Assembly: GCF_020073815.1 (NCBI RefSeq)
Contig: NZ_JAIQZJ010000014.1
Coordinates: forward strand, 1 to 64,000
DNA length: 64,000 bases
DNA from: Nocardioides mangrovi
Lineage (GTDB): Bacteria > Actinomycetota > Actinomycetes > Propionibacteriales > Nocardioidaceae
Reading direction: 5' to 3'
Positions within the stretch are counted from its first letter, which is position 1; each line of letters opens with the position of its first letter. Positions 52,001 to 61,617 of this stretch are shown here, piece by piece. The translations under genes and the position numbers were made by a program. The notes beneath the pieces were generated by a model, which saw only the letters and a program-made list of their open reading frames with translations, made no database searches and had not been told where the DNA came from.

Positions 52001-53926
52001 CTAGACCTCGACGTGCGAGCCGACCAGCACCACGCGGTCGCGGGGGAGGCCGAAGTGCTCGGCGGCGTCGGCGGTGATGTGCGAGGTCGCGATGAACAGC
52101 CGCTTGCGCCACCGCGCCATCACCGGCTCGGGTCCGGGGAGCAGCTCGATCTTGGAGAGGAAGTACGTCGCGTTGTCGAGGTCGAGCTCGCCCTCGGTCT
52201 GCTCGGGGGTGAGCCGAGCGAGAGCGGCGGGCACGTCGGCGGTCTCGGTGTAGCCGAACCGGGCGGTGACGTGGGTGATGCCGTCGGCGTCGAGCCCGAG
52301 CGGGTCGACCTCGAGGCGCTCGCTCTCGGGGACGCGGGGGATCGTGTCGATGTCGATCGTCACGATCACGACGTGCTCGTGACGCACGTGGTTGTGCTCG
52401 ACGTTGGCCCGCAGGGCCAGCGGAGCGGTCTCCTTGCCGCGGTTGAGGAAGATCGCGGTGCCGCGGACCACGCCGACCTCCCCGGTCGCGCCGGCCTCGT
52501 CGATCTCGCGGACGAAGTCGCGCAGCGAGCCCTCGATCTCGGAGCGCTCGGCGGTGACCGCCTCGCGTCCGCGCTGCCAGGTCGTCATCACCGTGAACGC
52601 CGTCAGCGCGATCGCGAGCGGGAGCCAGGCGCCGTGCACGATCTTGGTGGCGTTGGCGGCCAGGAAGAGCAGGTCGACCGCCAGCAGCGGCACGGCCGCC
52701 AGGCCGAGCACCCACCACGACGTGCGCCAGCGCCGGTGCGCGACGTAGAAGAAGAGGATGGTCATGATCGTGATCGTGCCGGTGACGGCCATCCCGTAGG
52801 CGTAGGCGAGAGCCGCGGAGCTGCGGAAGGCGAGGACGAGCGTCAGCACCGAGACCAGCAGCAGCCAGTTCATCCACGGCACGTAGATCTGGCCGTACGT
52901 CGAGTGCGACGTGTGCAGCACGCGCAGCCGGGGCAGGTAGCCCACCTGCGCGGCCTGCGACGCCACCGAGAACGCGCCGGTGATCACCGCCTGCGCCGCG
53001 ATCACGGTCGCCATGGTCGCGAGCAGCACCATCGGCACCCGTGCCCAGTCGGGGACGAGCAGGAAGAACGGCGCGCGCAGGTTGTCGTGGTCGGCGAGCA
53101 CCAGCGCGCCCTGGCCGAGGTAGCTCAGCGTGCTGGCCGGCAGCACGACGAAGAGCCAGCCCACGGCGATCGGCCGGTGCCCGAAGTGCCCCATGTCGGC
53201 GTAGAGCGCCTCCGCGCCGGTGACGGCGAGGACGACCGCGGCGAGCGCGAAGAACGCGATGTGGAAGTGGCCGAGCAGGAAGCCCGCGGCGTACGTCGGG
53301 GAGATCGCCCTGAGGATCTCCGGCTCCCGCGCGATGCCGCCGATCCCGCAGGCGGCGATGGTGGTGAACCAGGCGATCATCACCGGACCGAAGAGCCGGC
53401 CGACGACCGAGGTGCCGAAGCGCTGGGCGGCGAAGAGGCAGACCAGGATCACGGCGGTGACGGGGACGACCCACTCCGCGAAGCCGGGGTCGATCACCTC
53501 GATGCCCTCGACGGCCGAGAGCACCGAGATGGCCGGGGTGATCATCGAGTCGCCGAGGAAGAGCGCGGCGCCGAAGATGCCGAGCGCGGCCAGCACCGAC
53601 GCGACCCGGACCCGGGTGTCGCCGGCCCACCGCCGCAGCAGCGTGATGAGGGCCATGATGCCGCCCTCGCCGTCGTTGGAGATCCGCATCGCGAGCGAGA
53701 CGTAGGTGATCGTCACGATCAGCATCGCCGACCAGAAGATCAGTGACACCACGCCGTACACGTTGGCGTCGGAGACCGGCACCGGGTGCGGGTCCTCGGG
53801 GTTGAACACCGTCTGGATCGTGTAGATCGGGCTGGTGCCGATGTCGCCGAACACGACCCCGAGGGCGCCGACGACGACCGCCAGACGGAGCGGGCTGACA
53901 GGGCCGGCCGCTCGGTCGTGGGTCAC
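52001..53926 (-). CDS. kup: KUP-family potassium uptake protein
   Basis: The 641-residue protein is a KUP/HAK/KT K+ transporter. The first helix carries GALGVVFGDIGTSPIYT, the family hallmark. ALFLGDSMITPAISVLSAVEG and TGAEALYADMGHFG follow, in 12 helices up to residue about 445. The C-terminal cytosolic domain of about 190 residues is normal for the family. GTG 53926 is eight bases after TAGCCT (53940-53935) on the minus strand, so the message looks leaderless. K+/H+ symport is the family function. Confidence 0.93.
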   Translation of the reverse strand: MTHDRAAGPVSPLRLAVVVGALGVVFGDIGTSPIYTIQTVFNPEDPHPVPVSDANVYGVVSLIFWSAMLIVTITYVSLAMRISNDGEGGIMALITLLRRWAGDTRVRVASVLAALGIFGAALFLGDSMITPAISVLSAVEGIEVIDPGFAEWVVPVTAVILVCLFAAQRFGTSVVGRLFGPVMIAWFTTIAACGIGGIAREPEILRAISPTYAAGFLLGHFHIAFFALAAVVLAVTGAEALYADMGHFGHRPIAVGWLFVVLPASTLSYLGQGALVLADHDNLRAPFFLLVPDWARVPMVLLATMATVIAAQAVITGAFSVASQAAQVGYLPRLRVLHTSHSTYGQIYVPWMNWLLLVSVLTLVLAFRSSAALAYAYGMAVTGTITIMTILFFYVAHRRWRTSWWVLGLAAVPLLAVDLLFLAANATKIVHGAWLPLAIALTAFTVMTTWQRGREAVTAERSEIEGSLRDFVREIDEAGATGEVGVVRGTAIFLNRGKETAPLALRANVEHNHVRHEHVVIVTIDIDTIPRVPESERLEVDPLGLDADGITHVTARFGYTETADVPAALARLTPEQTEGELDLDNATYFLSKIELLPGPEPVMARWRKRLFIATSHITADAAEHFGLPRDRVVLVGSHVEV

Positions 53927-53934
53927 GACGGAGG

Positions 53935-53940
53935 AGGCTA
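53935..53940 (-). promoter_or_regulatory. -10 box of the kup promoter
   Basis: TAGCCT on the minus strand with eight bases to the GTG start at 53926. It is the same form as the promoter at 8295-8300. Confidence 0.5.
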
Positions 53941-54002
53941 CGCCGTCAGGGGGCGCGGGCGAGTCGTGGGACGGCCGGTCCGGACCTCGGGGGCACTCCT
54001 GG

Positions 54003-54034
54003 CACCTCGGGGGCGTGGCAACGGCCCCGAGGTG
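54003..54034. terminator. hairpin downstream of the FtsX cassette
   Basis: CACCTCGGGG (54003-54012) pairs perfectly with CCCCGAGGTG (54025-54034). ACCTCGGGGGCAC also appears once more just upstream (53984-53996), as a direct repeat. It lies between the last gene of the four-gene ABC cassette and the kup promoter and can end the cassette transcript. Confidence 0.5.
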
Positions 54035-54071
54035 CGGGATTCCCCGGTGGACCGGGTACTCATGCGCCGGC

Positions 54072-56738
54072 TCAGCTGCGCAGCAGCTCCGCGAGCACCC
54101 GCCGGTGGAGCCGACGCCACTCGGAGAGCGCGACGGCCAGGGCGCTGAGCACCACGACACCCGCGACGAGCACGGTCCACCAGGGCAGCACGACGTCGGG
54201 CGTCCTGGTCTCGCCGGTGATCCGCTCCAGCGACAGGGACCCGAACGTCGCGGCCACGGCGCCGAGACCCAGCGCGAGACCGACCAGGGTGGCGACGACG
54301 ACCGTGGTCAGCACCTCGCCGGCGAGCACCCGCCGCAGGTCGCGGTCGGCCAGGCCGAGGGAGCGCAGCCGGCCGAGTGACTGGCCGCGGGCGGGTGCCT
54401 CGGCGGCCGCGGCGAGCACCACGCCGAGGACCGCGAAGAGCAGCAGCGGCACCGACGACGCCGCGGCGAGCCGCACCAGCGCCGAGGCGAGCGGGGCGTC
54501 GCGTCGGGCGTCGAGCTCGGCGGCGTACGTCGTGACCGAGCCGACGTCACCGCCGGCCCGCGTCAGCGCGTCCGCGGCTCCCGGCCCGACGGTCCACACG
54601 GTGTCGGGTGTCGCCGTCACCCCGGCGCGGCCGAGCGCCCCGACGTCGACCACCACGACCGGTCCGATCGCGGCGTCCACGCGAGGCGCGGCCCCGACCA
54701 CGTCGAGCGGGACGACGGCGTCCTGCCAGTGCAGGACCGGGCTGCCCTGCAGGTCCGGCGTGCCGCCGAGCAGCAGGGCGGGCACCCGGTCGTCCCCGGT
54801 GTCGAGACCCGCCAGCGCCGGTACGTCGGGCAGCGGGCTGGCCGCGAGCAGCCGCGCGTACGAAGCGGCGTCAACGACCACCAGCCGGACGGAGGCGGCG
54901 CTGCGCGCCGAGACGAGCTGGACGTCGTCGGCGACCCGGCCCGCGACCGCGGCGCGCACACCCGGCTCCTCGGCGACCTGGCGGGCGACCGTCTCGAGGT
55001 CGGGGTCCGGGGCAGCGGTCAGGCGCGCGTCGCCCCCGACGGCGAGCAGCGCCCCCGTCTCCTGGCCCCGGTGCTCGGTCGCGGCCAGGGAGATGCCGAA
55101 CGTGAGCTGGGCGACCGCCACCGAGACCGCGAGCGCCGGAAGCACACGGGTCGCCGTCCGGCTGAGCCGTGCCGTGACGAGGAGCCCGACGGCATGCGTC
55201 GAGCGGTGGGCCGCCCGCTGGGCCACCCGGAGCACGGGCGCCACCAGCCGGACCGCGACCACCGTGCCGGCGACCGCGCACATCGTGGCAGCGGCCGCGG
55301 CCGTCACGCCGTCCCACCCGCCCTCCTGGGCCGTGCCGCGCTGGTGGAGGGCCACGAGGGACAGGGCTGCCACGACGAGCACCGTCGCCTCGACGACCAG
55401 CCGGCGGGCGCTCCGGGCGCGATCCAGCGCACGCCGTGCGGACCGGTTGGCCGGGACCCGGCGCACGCTCGTCGAGCGTGCCGCCAGCGCCGCGCCGAGG
55501 ACCGGAGCCGCCAGGGCCGCGACGATGACGACGGGGAGGGACCAGGCCCAGCCGATCCCGCCCGCGAGCACCTGCGCCGCCGCGAGCCCGAGCGCGGCAC
55601 CGGTCGCCGCGACGAGGACCGACTCGACGAGGAGCTCGCCGGCGATGTCGAGCAGCGTCGCACCGCGTTCGCGGGCGACCGTCACCGGCCCTGCGCGGCG
55701 GCCGACCAGCAGCTGCGCCGCGAGGGCGAGGACCAGCAGGGCGCAGACGACCAGCCCGACGACGACCACCTCCGCCTGGCCTCGGGCCGCGGTGACCTGG
55801 GCCCGGCCGTCGGTCAGCACGCTCCCGAGCAGGCTGCTCCAGGTGAAGCCACGGGCCGCGGGGTCCGCGGACGCCTGGAGGTGCGCGACGTCCTGGGTGA
55901 GTGCGCCGGACCCCGCCCAGCCGACCGCCTCCGGTCGGGGCAGGAAGGTGATGTGCTGCGCCAGCTCCTTGGCCGGTACGGCGAGCTGCAGGTCGGGGAG
56001 CGTCGCCGCCGAGACGAGTGCGGCACCGGTGGTCTGCTCGACACCCTGGGAGACGCCGACGGCGGGGTCGAGCAGGTCCGGCGAGAGCTGCCAGGTCGCG
56101 TCGCCCGGGTCGTCCGCGACGTACACGCCGCTGATCCGGATCCGGATCGGCTGGTGCTGGTCGTCCTCGGCCGGGAGCCGGTCACCCGGGCCGATGCCGA
56201 GCGCCCGGGCCACCGGCTTCGAGACGGCGACCTGGACGGGCCACGGCGGGGCGCCGGGGGTGGTCGAGGCCTCGGTCCGGCGCTGGGGCCGAGGCGCTCC
56301 CCCGGCGACGTAGTGCACGGCCGGCGCCTCGGCGTAGGTGAGGTGCAGGTAGCGGCCGGGGCCGGCGTCCAGCAGGTGCAGCGCCGGCGTCGTGACCGTC
56401 GAGACGGGGGCTCGCAGGACGGCCGCGAGCCGGGGCGGCAGCGCGAGCCGGGCCCGGTCGGCGTCCCTGCGCAGCTGCTCCGCCGCGCGGGGGTCGCGGG
56501 TGAACCCGACCGATCCGTAGGGGTCGCGCGGCAGCGTGGCGACGACGGCGCCGTCCAGCCCGGCGTCGCGCACCGCCGCGACGATCGCGCGGTCCGCCGC
56601 GCCGTCGCTGACGGGCCCGACCGCCGCGGTCAGCAGGGTCGTCACCGCCACCACCAGGCCCATCAGGACGAGGAGGGGCGCGTCGCTGCGCAGTCGGCCG
56701 GCGATGGTCGGGCCGTGCCAGTGCGGTCGCCGGCTCAT
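54072..56738 (-). CDS. FtsX-family ABC permease (second of the cassette)
   Basis: This 888-residue membrane protein has an N-terminal helix (about 24-42) and an extracytoplasmic domain (about 45-330). A first helix group follows around 350-570 (LVVCALLVLALAAQLLVG and neighbours), then a second extracytoplasmic domain. The last block (LARLAAASSVPLLLF-like, then RSLGLADRDLRRVLAGEVL) carries the FtsX signature near the C-terminus. It begins with ATG 56738, overlapping the stop of the other permease. Sequence is Ala/Arg-rich and less conserved than MacB. Function unknown. Confidence 0.75.
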   Translation of the reverse strand: MSRRPHWHGPTIAGRLRSDAPLLVLMGLVVAVTTLLTAAVGPVSDGAADRAIVAAVRDAGLDGAVVATLPRDPYGSVGFTRDPRAAEQLRRDADRARLALPPRLAAVLRAPVSTVTTPALHLLDAGPGRYLHLTYAEAPAVHYVAGGAPRPQRRTEASTTPGAPPWPVQVAVSKPVARALGIGPGDRLPAEDDQHQPIRIRISGVYVADDPGDATWQLSPDLLDPAVGVSQGVEQTTGAALVSAATLPDLQLAVPAKELAQHITFLPRPEAVGWAGSGALTQDVAHLQASADPAARGFTWSSLLGSVLTDGRAQVTAARGQAEVVVVGLVVCALLVLALAAQLLVGRRAGPVTVARERGATLLDIAGELLVESVLVAATGAALGLAAAQVLAGGIGWAWSLPVVIVAALAAPVLGAALAARSTSVRRVPANRSARRALDRARSARRLVVEATVLVVAALSLVALHQRGTAQEGGWDGVTAAAAATMCAVAGTVVAVRLVAPVLRVAQRAAHRSTHAVGLLVTARLSRTATRVLPALAVSVAVAQLTFGISLAATEHRGQETGALLAVGGDARLTAAPDPDLETVARQVAEEPGVRAAVAGRVADDVQLVSARSAASVRLVVVDAASYARLLAASPLPDVPALAGLDTGDDRVPALLLGGTPDLQGSPVLHWQDAVVPLDVVGAAPRVDAAIGPVVVVDVGALGRAGVTATPDTVWTVGPGAADALTRAGGDVGSVTTYAAELDARRDAPLASALVRLAAASSVPLLLFAVLGVVLAAAAEAPARGQSLGRLRSLGLADRDLRRVLAGEVLTTVVVATLVGLALGLGAVAATFGSLSLERITGETRTPDVVLPWWTVLVAGVVVLSALAVALSEWRRLHRRVLAELLRS

Positions 56739-59700
56739 TCCGCGTCTCCCGCGTGCAGGCGGGCGGGGTCGGCCCGGCGTACGTGCGCCACCGTGAGCAC
56801 CACGGCGATGCCGAGTGCGCCGACGAGCGCCGAGCAGACGAGCAGCGCCTCGGCTCCCCACGGCCAGGCGCCCACGGCGGCCGGGACCGGCGCGGCCCCG
56901 ACGTCGGAGCGGATCAGCAGCGGGCTCAGGACCGCCGACGTCGTCAGGCCCACGAGCGCGCCGACGACCACCAGGGGGAGGAGGAACGCGGCGTTCTCAG
57001 CGAGGAGCACCCGCCGGGCGTCCCGCGACGACAGGCCGAGCGCGCGCAGGCGGGACACCTCGGTGGAGCGTCGCTGCCGGTCGCTGGCCAGGAGCAGGCC
57101 CACGCTGAGCAGCAGCATCAGCGTCGCGGCGGCGACCAGGGTCAGCAGCGCGGTCGGTACGGCGACCCGCAGTGGCCCGGTCGAGAGCCGGGCGGCCGCC
57201 TCGGTCCGGCTGGTGACCTCGCCGACCCCGAGCCGCTCCGCCACGCGCACGGTCGCGGGCGTCGGGTCGCCGATCCACCAGGCGTCGTAGCCCGGGTCGA
57301 GGTCGCCGGCGTCGACCAGGGCTCGGGTGAGCAGGTCACCGTCGGCGAGCACCGCCGGCCGGCCCGGGGCCGACGGGACGTCGGGCACGATCGCGGCCAC
57401 TCGCAGCGGCACCGAGGTGCCGTCCAGGCTGGCGGTCAGCCGAGTGCCGATCGGGGCGTCGAGGTCGTCGACCAGGTCCTGCGACACGGCCACGGGTACG
57501 TCGGGCTCGACCGGGATGCCGGTCGCCAGCAGGGTGTTGCTCGCCCAGCTGAAGTAGGTGAGGTCCGCGTCGGCGGTCGTGGTGACCACGGTGTCGTCGC
57601 CGTCGGGTGCGACGGCCACATCGGCCAGGCTGAGCACGCTGTTCTCGCCGGTGGGCAGCGCGCCCCACGAGGTGCCGGCCGGCGCCGCCTCCGGGCCGGG
57701 GATCCGGAGGGAGACCGACAGGTCCGCCGTCATCGGGGCGCCCGGCCCGTCGAGGTCGAGCCGGACGCCGACGAGCTCCTGCCTCGGGCTGATCGGGCCG
57801 AGCCACGACACGGGGTGCACCCGCCCGTCCATGGGCACGGGCACGGCGTCGACCGAGCTGCGGATGCCCGCCGGGTCCTGGAGGACGGCCGTCACCCTCA
57901 CCTGCAGGGCCGCGCGGGCCGGGGCCTGTCCGTCGACCTCGATGCCGGCGCCGTCCGCGGGCAGGTGGATGCCCTGCACCGGCTCCGTCGGAGCCAGACC
58001 GGCCCCGACCTGCGCCCAGGACCGTCCGCCCTCGAGGCGGCCGCGCAGCAGCGTCCCGGCCTGCGTCGTGTCGACGGCGACCAGGACCGGGGGCTCGCCC
58101 TTCTGCCCGACGTAGCTGCCGAGGGTCAGCGGCCGGTCGATGACGGGCGAGACCGCGGGGCCGAGCGCGCCGCGCTCCGCCGCGGACTCCACGGCCGTGG
58201 TCGCCCGCCGCCCGGCCGTCGCCGCGGGGTCGAGCGACAGGTCGGTCCCGAGGAGCAGCGCCGCCTGGTCGTCCTGCGACCGCTCCCAGGTCGCGTGCAG
58301 CCCGAGCCCGAAGGTGGCGGCGGCGACGGCGGCGGCGATCGCCACCATGGCGGTGCCCGAGTGGGGTCGACGCGCGGCCTGCTGGGCCGCGAGCGGCAGC
58401 ACCAGGCCCCGCGAGCGCGTGCCGGCCCGGGCGGCGACGCCGAGCGCGAGCGGGACCAGGCGGACCACCAGCACGGTCACCGCCGCCAGGCAGAGCACGG
58501 GTGCGACGGTCACCACGACGTCCCCGTCGGAGCTCGCCGACGGGGTGGAGCGCAGCTGCAGCCAGCAGACGACCACCACGGCGGCGAGCAGGAGGTCGAG
58601 GCCCCCGCGGAGGACCGCGCGGTGCCGGGCGCTCCGGTCGGTCGCGGTGCCCGTGTCCAGCGCGGTCGGGACCAGGCTGAGGGCCAGTGCGAGGCTGCCG
58701 GCCAGCACGCACGCCACCAGCGGCCACGTGATCGTCGGCCCCTGGGTGAGCCCGGCGGCCTCGAGACCCGAGAGGCGGGTGAGCCCGGCGTGGACGAGCG
58801 AGGCGGCGGGCACGGCGATCACCGCGGCCGCGGCCGCGAGGAGCCCCGCCTCCGCCAGGGCGGCCCCGACCTGCTGGCGCCGACTCAGTCCCAGCGCGAC
58901 GAGCAGGGCGCGCTCGTCGTCGCGGCGCGAGGCGACGAGCCAGCCCGCCAGGATCGCGGCCGCCACGGACAGTGCCACCCCGAGCAGCACGACCACCAGC
59001 ACGGTCGACCGGGTGGTGGCCTGCTGGGCGTCGATCCGGTCGAGGGTGCCGGGCAGGTTCGACGCCACCCGGGTGATCTGCACGTCGTCGCCGACGCCCG
59101 CGGTCAGCTCGGCCGACGCGCGACCGAGGCCTCGGACCGCGTCGTCCAGGGTGGAGCGCTCGGCCAGCGTGAGCGTCGGGTGGGCGGTGACGCGCAGCCC
59201 GGTCACGTAGGAGCCCGAGGCGCGGAACGCCGCGTCCTCGACGAGGACCGGCCCGTACGCCGCGGGCGACGCCGATCCGTGCGTCCAGGTCCCGATCCCC
59301 TGTCCCGACAGGGGATCGGTCTCCCATCCGCGGCCGGGTCGGGCCTCGAACGTGCCGACGACCTCGACGGTGAGGGTCTCCGCGGCGCTCGTCACGCCGG
59401 TCAGGCCGAGCTCGTGACCCATCGTCACCGTGTCGCCGAGGTGCAGCCCGAGCAGGCGGGCGGCCGCGGCCGGGACGACGGCCTCGGGTCGCGGCGTACG
59501 CGTGTCGCGCGGCCAGTGCCCGCTGGTCAGGACGGCGCGGCTGCGGGTGTCGCTGTCGGTCCCGAGGTAGGCGACGCGGTCGCCGTCGAGCTGTCGCATC
59601 GGCCCCACCGCGCTGGCCGTGACCGTCGGGCGCATCGGAGCCAGGACGTCGGTGACGACGCCCTGCGCCTGGGACCGGGCGTCCGCGAGGGCGCTGCCGG

Positions 59701-59899
59701 GGAGGTCGACCAGGTAGGCCGTCACGTCGACGTCGTCGGGCTGCGCGCGCTCCACCTCGGCGTGGAAGGCACGCGCCTGCGTCGCGGTCAGCAGCAGGGT
59801 GCAGACACCCACGAGGCAGGCCGCTGCCGCGATCAGCCCGACGACGGCGGCGAGCATCCCGCGCTGCACCCGGGCGCGCCGGAGAGCCAGGGTCAGCAC
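56735..59899 (-). CDS. FtsX-family ABC permease (first of the cassette)
   Basis: The 1054-residue permease has an N-terminal helix (about 15-39) and a large extracytoplasmic domain. A first FtsX block lies near 295-420 (RRDDERALLVALGLSRRQQV), with further helices to about 530. After a second extracytoplasmic domain of about 350 residues, the final FtsX block contains SRLRALGLSSRDARRVLLAE and two C-terminal helices. It starts at GTG 59899, 24 bases after the second ATPase, and overlaps the next permease by ATGA. The two permeases probably form a heterodimer. Confidence 0.78.
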   Translation of the reverse strand: MLTLALRRARVQRGMLAAVVGLIAAAACLVGVCTLLLTATQARAFHAEVERAQPDDVDVTAYLVDLPGSALADARSQAQGVVTDVLAPMRPTVTASAVGPMRQLDGDRVAYLGTDSDTRSRAVLTSGHWPRDTRTPRPEAVVPAAAARLLGLHLGDTVTMGHELGLTGVTSAAETLTVEVVGTFEARPGRGWETDPLSGQGIGTWTHGSASPAAYGPVLVEDAAFRASGSYVTGLRVTAHPTLTLAERSTLDDAVRGLGRASAELTAGVGDDVQITRVASNLPGTLDRIDAQQATTRSTVLVVVLLGVALSVAAAILAGWLVASRRDDERALLVALGLSRRQQVGAALAEAGLLAAAAAVIAVPAASLVHAGLTRLSGLEAAGLTQGPTITWPLVACVLAGSLALALSLVPTALDTGTATDRSARHRAVLRGGLDLLLAAVVVVCWLQLRSTPSASSDGDVVVTVAPVLCLAAVTVLVVRLVPLALGVAARAGTRSRGLVLPLAAQQAARRPHSGTAMVAIAAAVAAATFGLGLHATWERSQDDQAALLLGTDLSLDPAATAGRRATTAVESAAERGALGPAVSPVIDRPLTLGSYVGQKGEPPVLVAVDTTQAGTLLRGRLEGGRSWAQVGAGLAPTEPVQGIHLPADGAGIEVDGQAPARAALQVRVTAVLQDPAGIRSSVDAVPVPMDGRVHPVSWLGPISPRQELVGVRLDLDGPGAPMTADLSVSLRIPGPEAAPAGTSWGALPTGENSVLSLADVAVAPDGDDTVVTTTADADLTYFSWASNTLLATGIPVEPDVPVAVSQDLVDDLDAPIGTRLTASLDGTSVPLRVAAIVPDVPSAPGRPAVLADGDLLTRALVDAGDLDPGYDAWWIGDPTPATVRVAERLGVGEVTSRTEAAARLSTGPLRVAVPTALLTLVAAATLMLLLSVGLLLASDRQRRSTEVSRLRALGLSSRDARRVLLAENAAFLLPLVVVGALVGLTTSAVLSPLLIRSDVGAAPVPAAVGAWPWGAEALLVCSALVGALGIAVVLTVAHVRRADPARLHAGDAE

Positions 59900-59923
59900 G
59901 GGTCGGTCATCGGGCGCGGCACC

Positions 59924-60595
59924 CTAGACGCGCCCGTCCGCGATGGTCAGGACCCGGTCGGCGAGCGCCATCATCGTCGGGTCGTGGGTCGCCACGACGG
60001 CGGTGACGCCCTCGGAGTCGACGATCGCCCGCAGCAGCGCCATCACGGCCAGGCCGGTGTCGGCGTCGAGCTGGCCGGTGGGCTCGTCCGCCAGGAGGAG
60101 GCGCGGCGAGCCGGCGAGCGCCCGCGCGATCGCCACCCGTTGCTGCTGGCCGCCGGACAGCTCCCCGGGGCGCTGCGCCGCATGGTCGCGCAGCCCGACC
60201 AGGTCGAGGAGCAGGGCGACCCGCTCCTCGCGCTCGGCGACCGGCATCCGCCGCATCCGCAGCGGCACCCCGACGTTCTCGCTCGCGGTCAGCGCCGGGA
60301 TCAGCCCGAAGGTCTGGAAGACGTAGGAGATGGTCTCGCGGCGCAGGCGGCTGAGCCCCTGGTCGTCGAGCGCGGTGACGTCCGTGCCGGCCACGTGCAG
60401 CGTGCCGGAGTCCGGCTTGTCGAGGCCGCCGAGCAGGTTGAGGAGGGTGGTCTTGCCCGATCCCGAGCGACCGGCCACGGCCACCATCTCCCCGGGCCGG
60501 ACGTCGAAGGAGACCTCGCGCAGGGCGTGCGTCGTCGTGGGTCCCGACCCGTAGGTACGGCGCAGCTCCCGCGCGGCGATGATCGGCTCGGTCAC
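59924..60595 (-). CDS. ABC transporter ATP-binding protein (MacB/LolD type)
   Basis: This is a compact 223-residue ATPase. Walker A is GRSGSGKTT at 42-50, Q-loop YVFQTFGLIPALTASENVG, signature LSGGQQQRVAIARAL, Walker B LLLADEPTGQLD and switch ATHDP. It starts with GTG 60595, overlapping the stop of the upstream ATPase by four bases, and precedes the permeases by 24 bases. No extra domain is present, unlike its partner. Confidence 0.88.
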   Translation of the reverse strand: MTEPIIAARELRRTYGSGPTTTHALREVSFDVRPGEMVAVAGRSGSGKTTLLNLLGGLDKPDSGTLHVAGTDVTALDDQGLSRLRRETISYVFQTFGLIPALTASENVGVPLRMRRMPVAEREERVALLLDLVGLRDHAAQRPGELSGGQQQRVAIARALAGSPRLLLADEPTGQLDADTGLAVMALLRAIVDSEGVTAVVATHDPTMMALADRVLTIADGRV

Positions 60596-61527
60596 GGCTG
60601 CTCGCCGCGGACGTCGGAGCGGTCGTCGGAGCGGATCTCCACGTGGTCGGCGGTCAGGGCGAGCCGGACCCGACGCGTGAGGGCGAGCGCCTCGCGGAAC
60701 TCCCGGGGCACCTGCACCCGGCCCGCGCGGTCCATGACGGCGTACTCCTCGGCGACGCCCGGGACGTCGCCGGTCGCCTCGCCGCGGAGGATCTCGCTGC
60801 TGGTCCGCCCGTCGCGGATCGCGACGCTGCGGGCGACCTGCCCGCTCACCGCGGCGTCGTGGGTGACGACCACGACGGTCGCCCCCAGCTCGCGGTTGGC
60901 GGTCCGCAGCGCGGCGAACACCTCGGCGGCGGTCTCGCTGTCCAGCTCGCCGGTCGGCTCGTCGGCGAGCAGCACGCGGGGCTGGTTGGCGAGGGCGACC
61001 GCGATCGCCACGCGCTGCTGCTGACCACCCGACATCTGGTGGGGCCGGCGGTCGGCGCAGTCCGCGACCCCCAGGGTCTCCAGCACGCTGTCGGTGCGGG
61101 CCCGCCGCTCCTGGCGGCGTACGCCGGCGATGGTCAGGGGGAGGTCGACCACCTGCCGGGCCGTCAGGTAGGGCACCAGGTTGCGCGCCGACTGCTGCCG
61201 CACGAACCCGACGACGTGCCGGCGGTAGTGGACCCGTTCGGGGCGGCCCATGTCGACGAGGTCGTGCCCGGCCACCCGTGCGCGGCCCGCCGTCGGTGCG
61301 TCGACGCCCGCGAGGACCTGAAGCAGCGTCGACTTCCCGGACCCGGAGGCCCCGACCAGCGCGATCATCTCGCCCTCGTGCACCAGCAGGTCGAGACCCT
61401 GGAGCGCCTGCACCTCGACGCTCGCGGTCTGGTAGATCCGCACGAGGTTGTCGCACACGATGAGCGCGTCGTGCCCGAACTCCGCCTCCCGTGGGGCAGC
61501 CGCCGGCAGCGCGAGCTCTCGTGCCAT
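60592..61527 (-). CDS. ABC transporter ATP-binding protein with C-terminal AbrB-like extension
   Basis: Residues 1-250 are a MacB/LolD-type ATPase: Walker A GASGSGKST at 59-67, signature MSGGQQQRVAIAVAL, Walker B VLLADEPTGELD and switch VTHDAA. Residues about 263-299 read MDRAGRVQVPREFREALAL and then RRVRLALTADHVEI. This matches the swapped-hairpin pattern of AbrB/MazE DNA-binding domains (GRVxIPxxxRexL). ATG 61527 has a perfect ribosome site GGGAGGAA. It is the first gene of the cassette. Whether the extension binds DNA or only another protein is unknown. Confidence 0.85.
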   Translation of the reverse strand: MARELALPAAAPREAEFGHDALIVCDNLVRIYQTASVEVQALQGLDLLVHEGEMIALVGASGSGKSTLLQVLAGVDAPTAGRARVAGHDLVDMGRPERVHYRRHVVGFVRQQSARNLVPYLTARQVVDLPLTIAGVRRQERRARTDSVLETLGVADCADRRPHQMSGGQQQRVAIAVALANQPRVLLADEPTGELDSETAAEVFAALRTANRELGATVVVVTHDAAVSGQVARSVAIRDGRTSSEILRGEATGDVPGVAEEYAVMDRAGRVQVPREFREALALTRRVRLALTADHVEIRSDDRSDVRGEQP

Positions 61528-61617
61528 GCGTTCCTCCCGTCGACGACCCGCGTGATCGTAACCACACGCCGGTCGCGACGTACCCCGATCGGACGGGGCC
61601 GACGCCATGGGGGTCCG

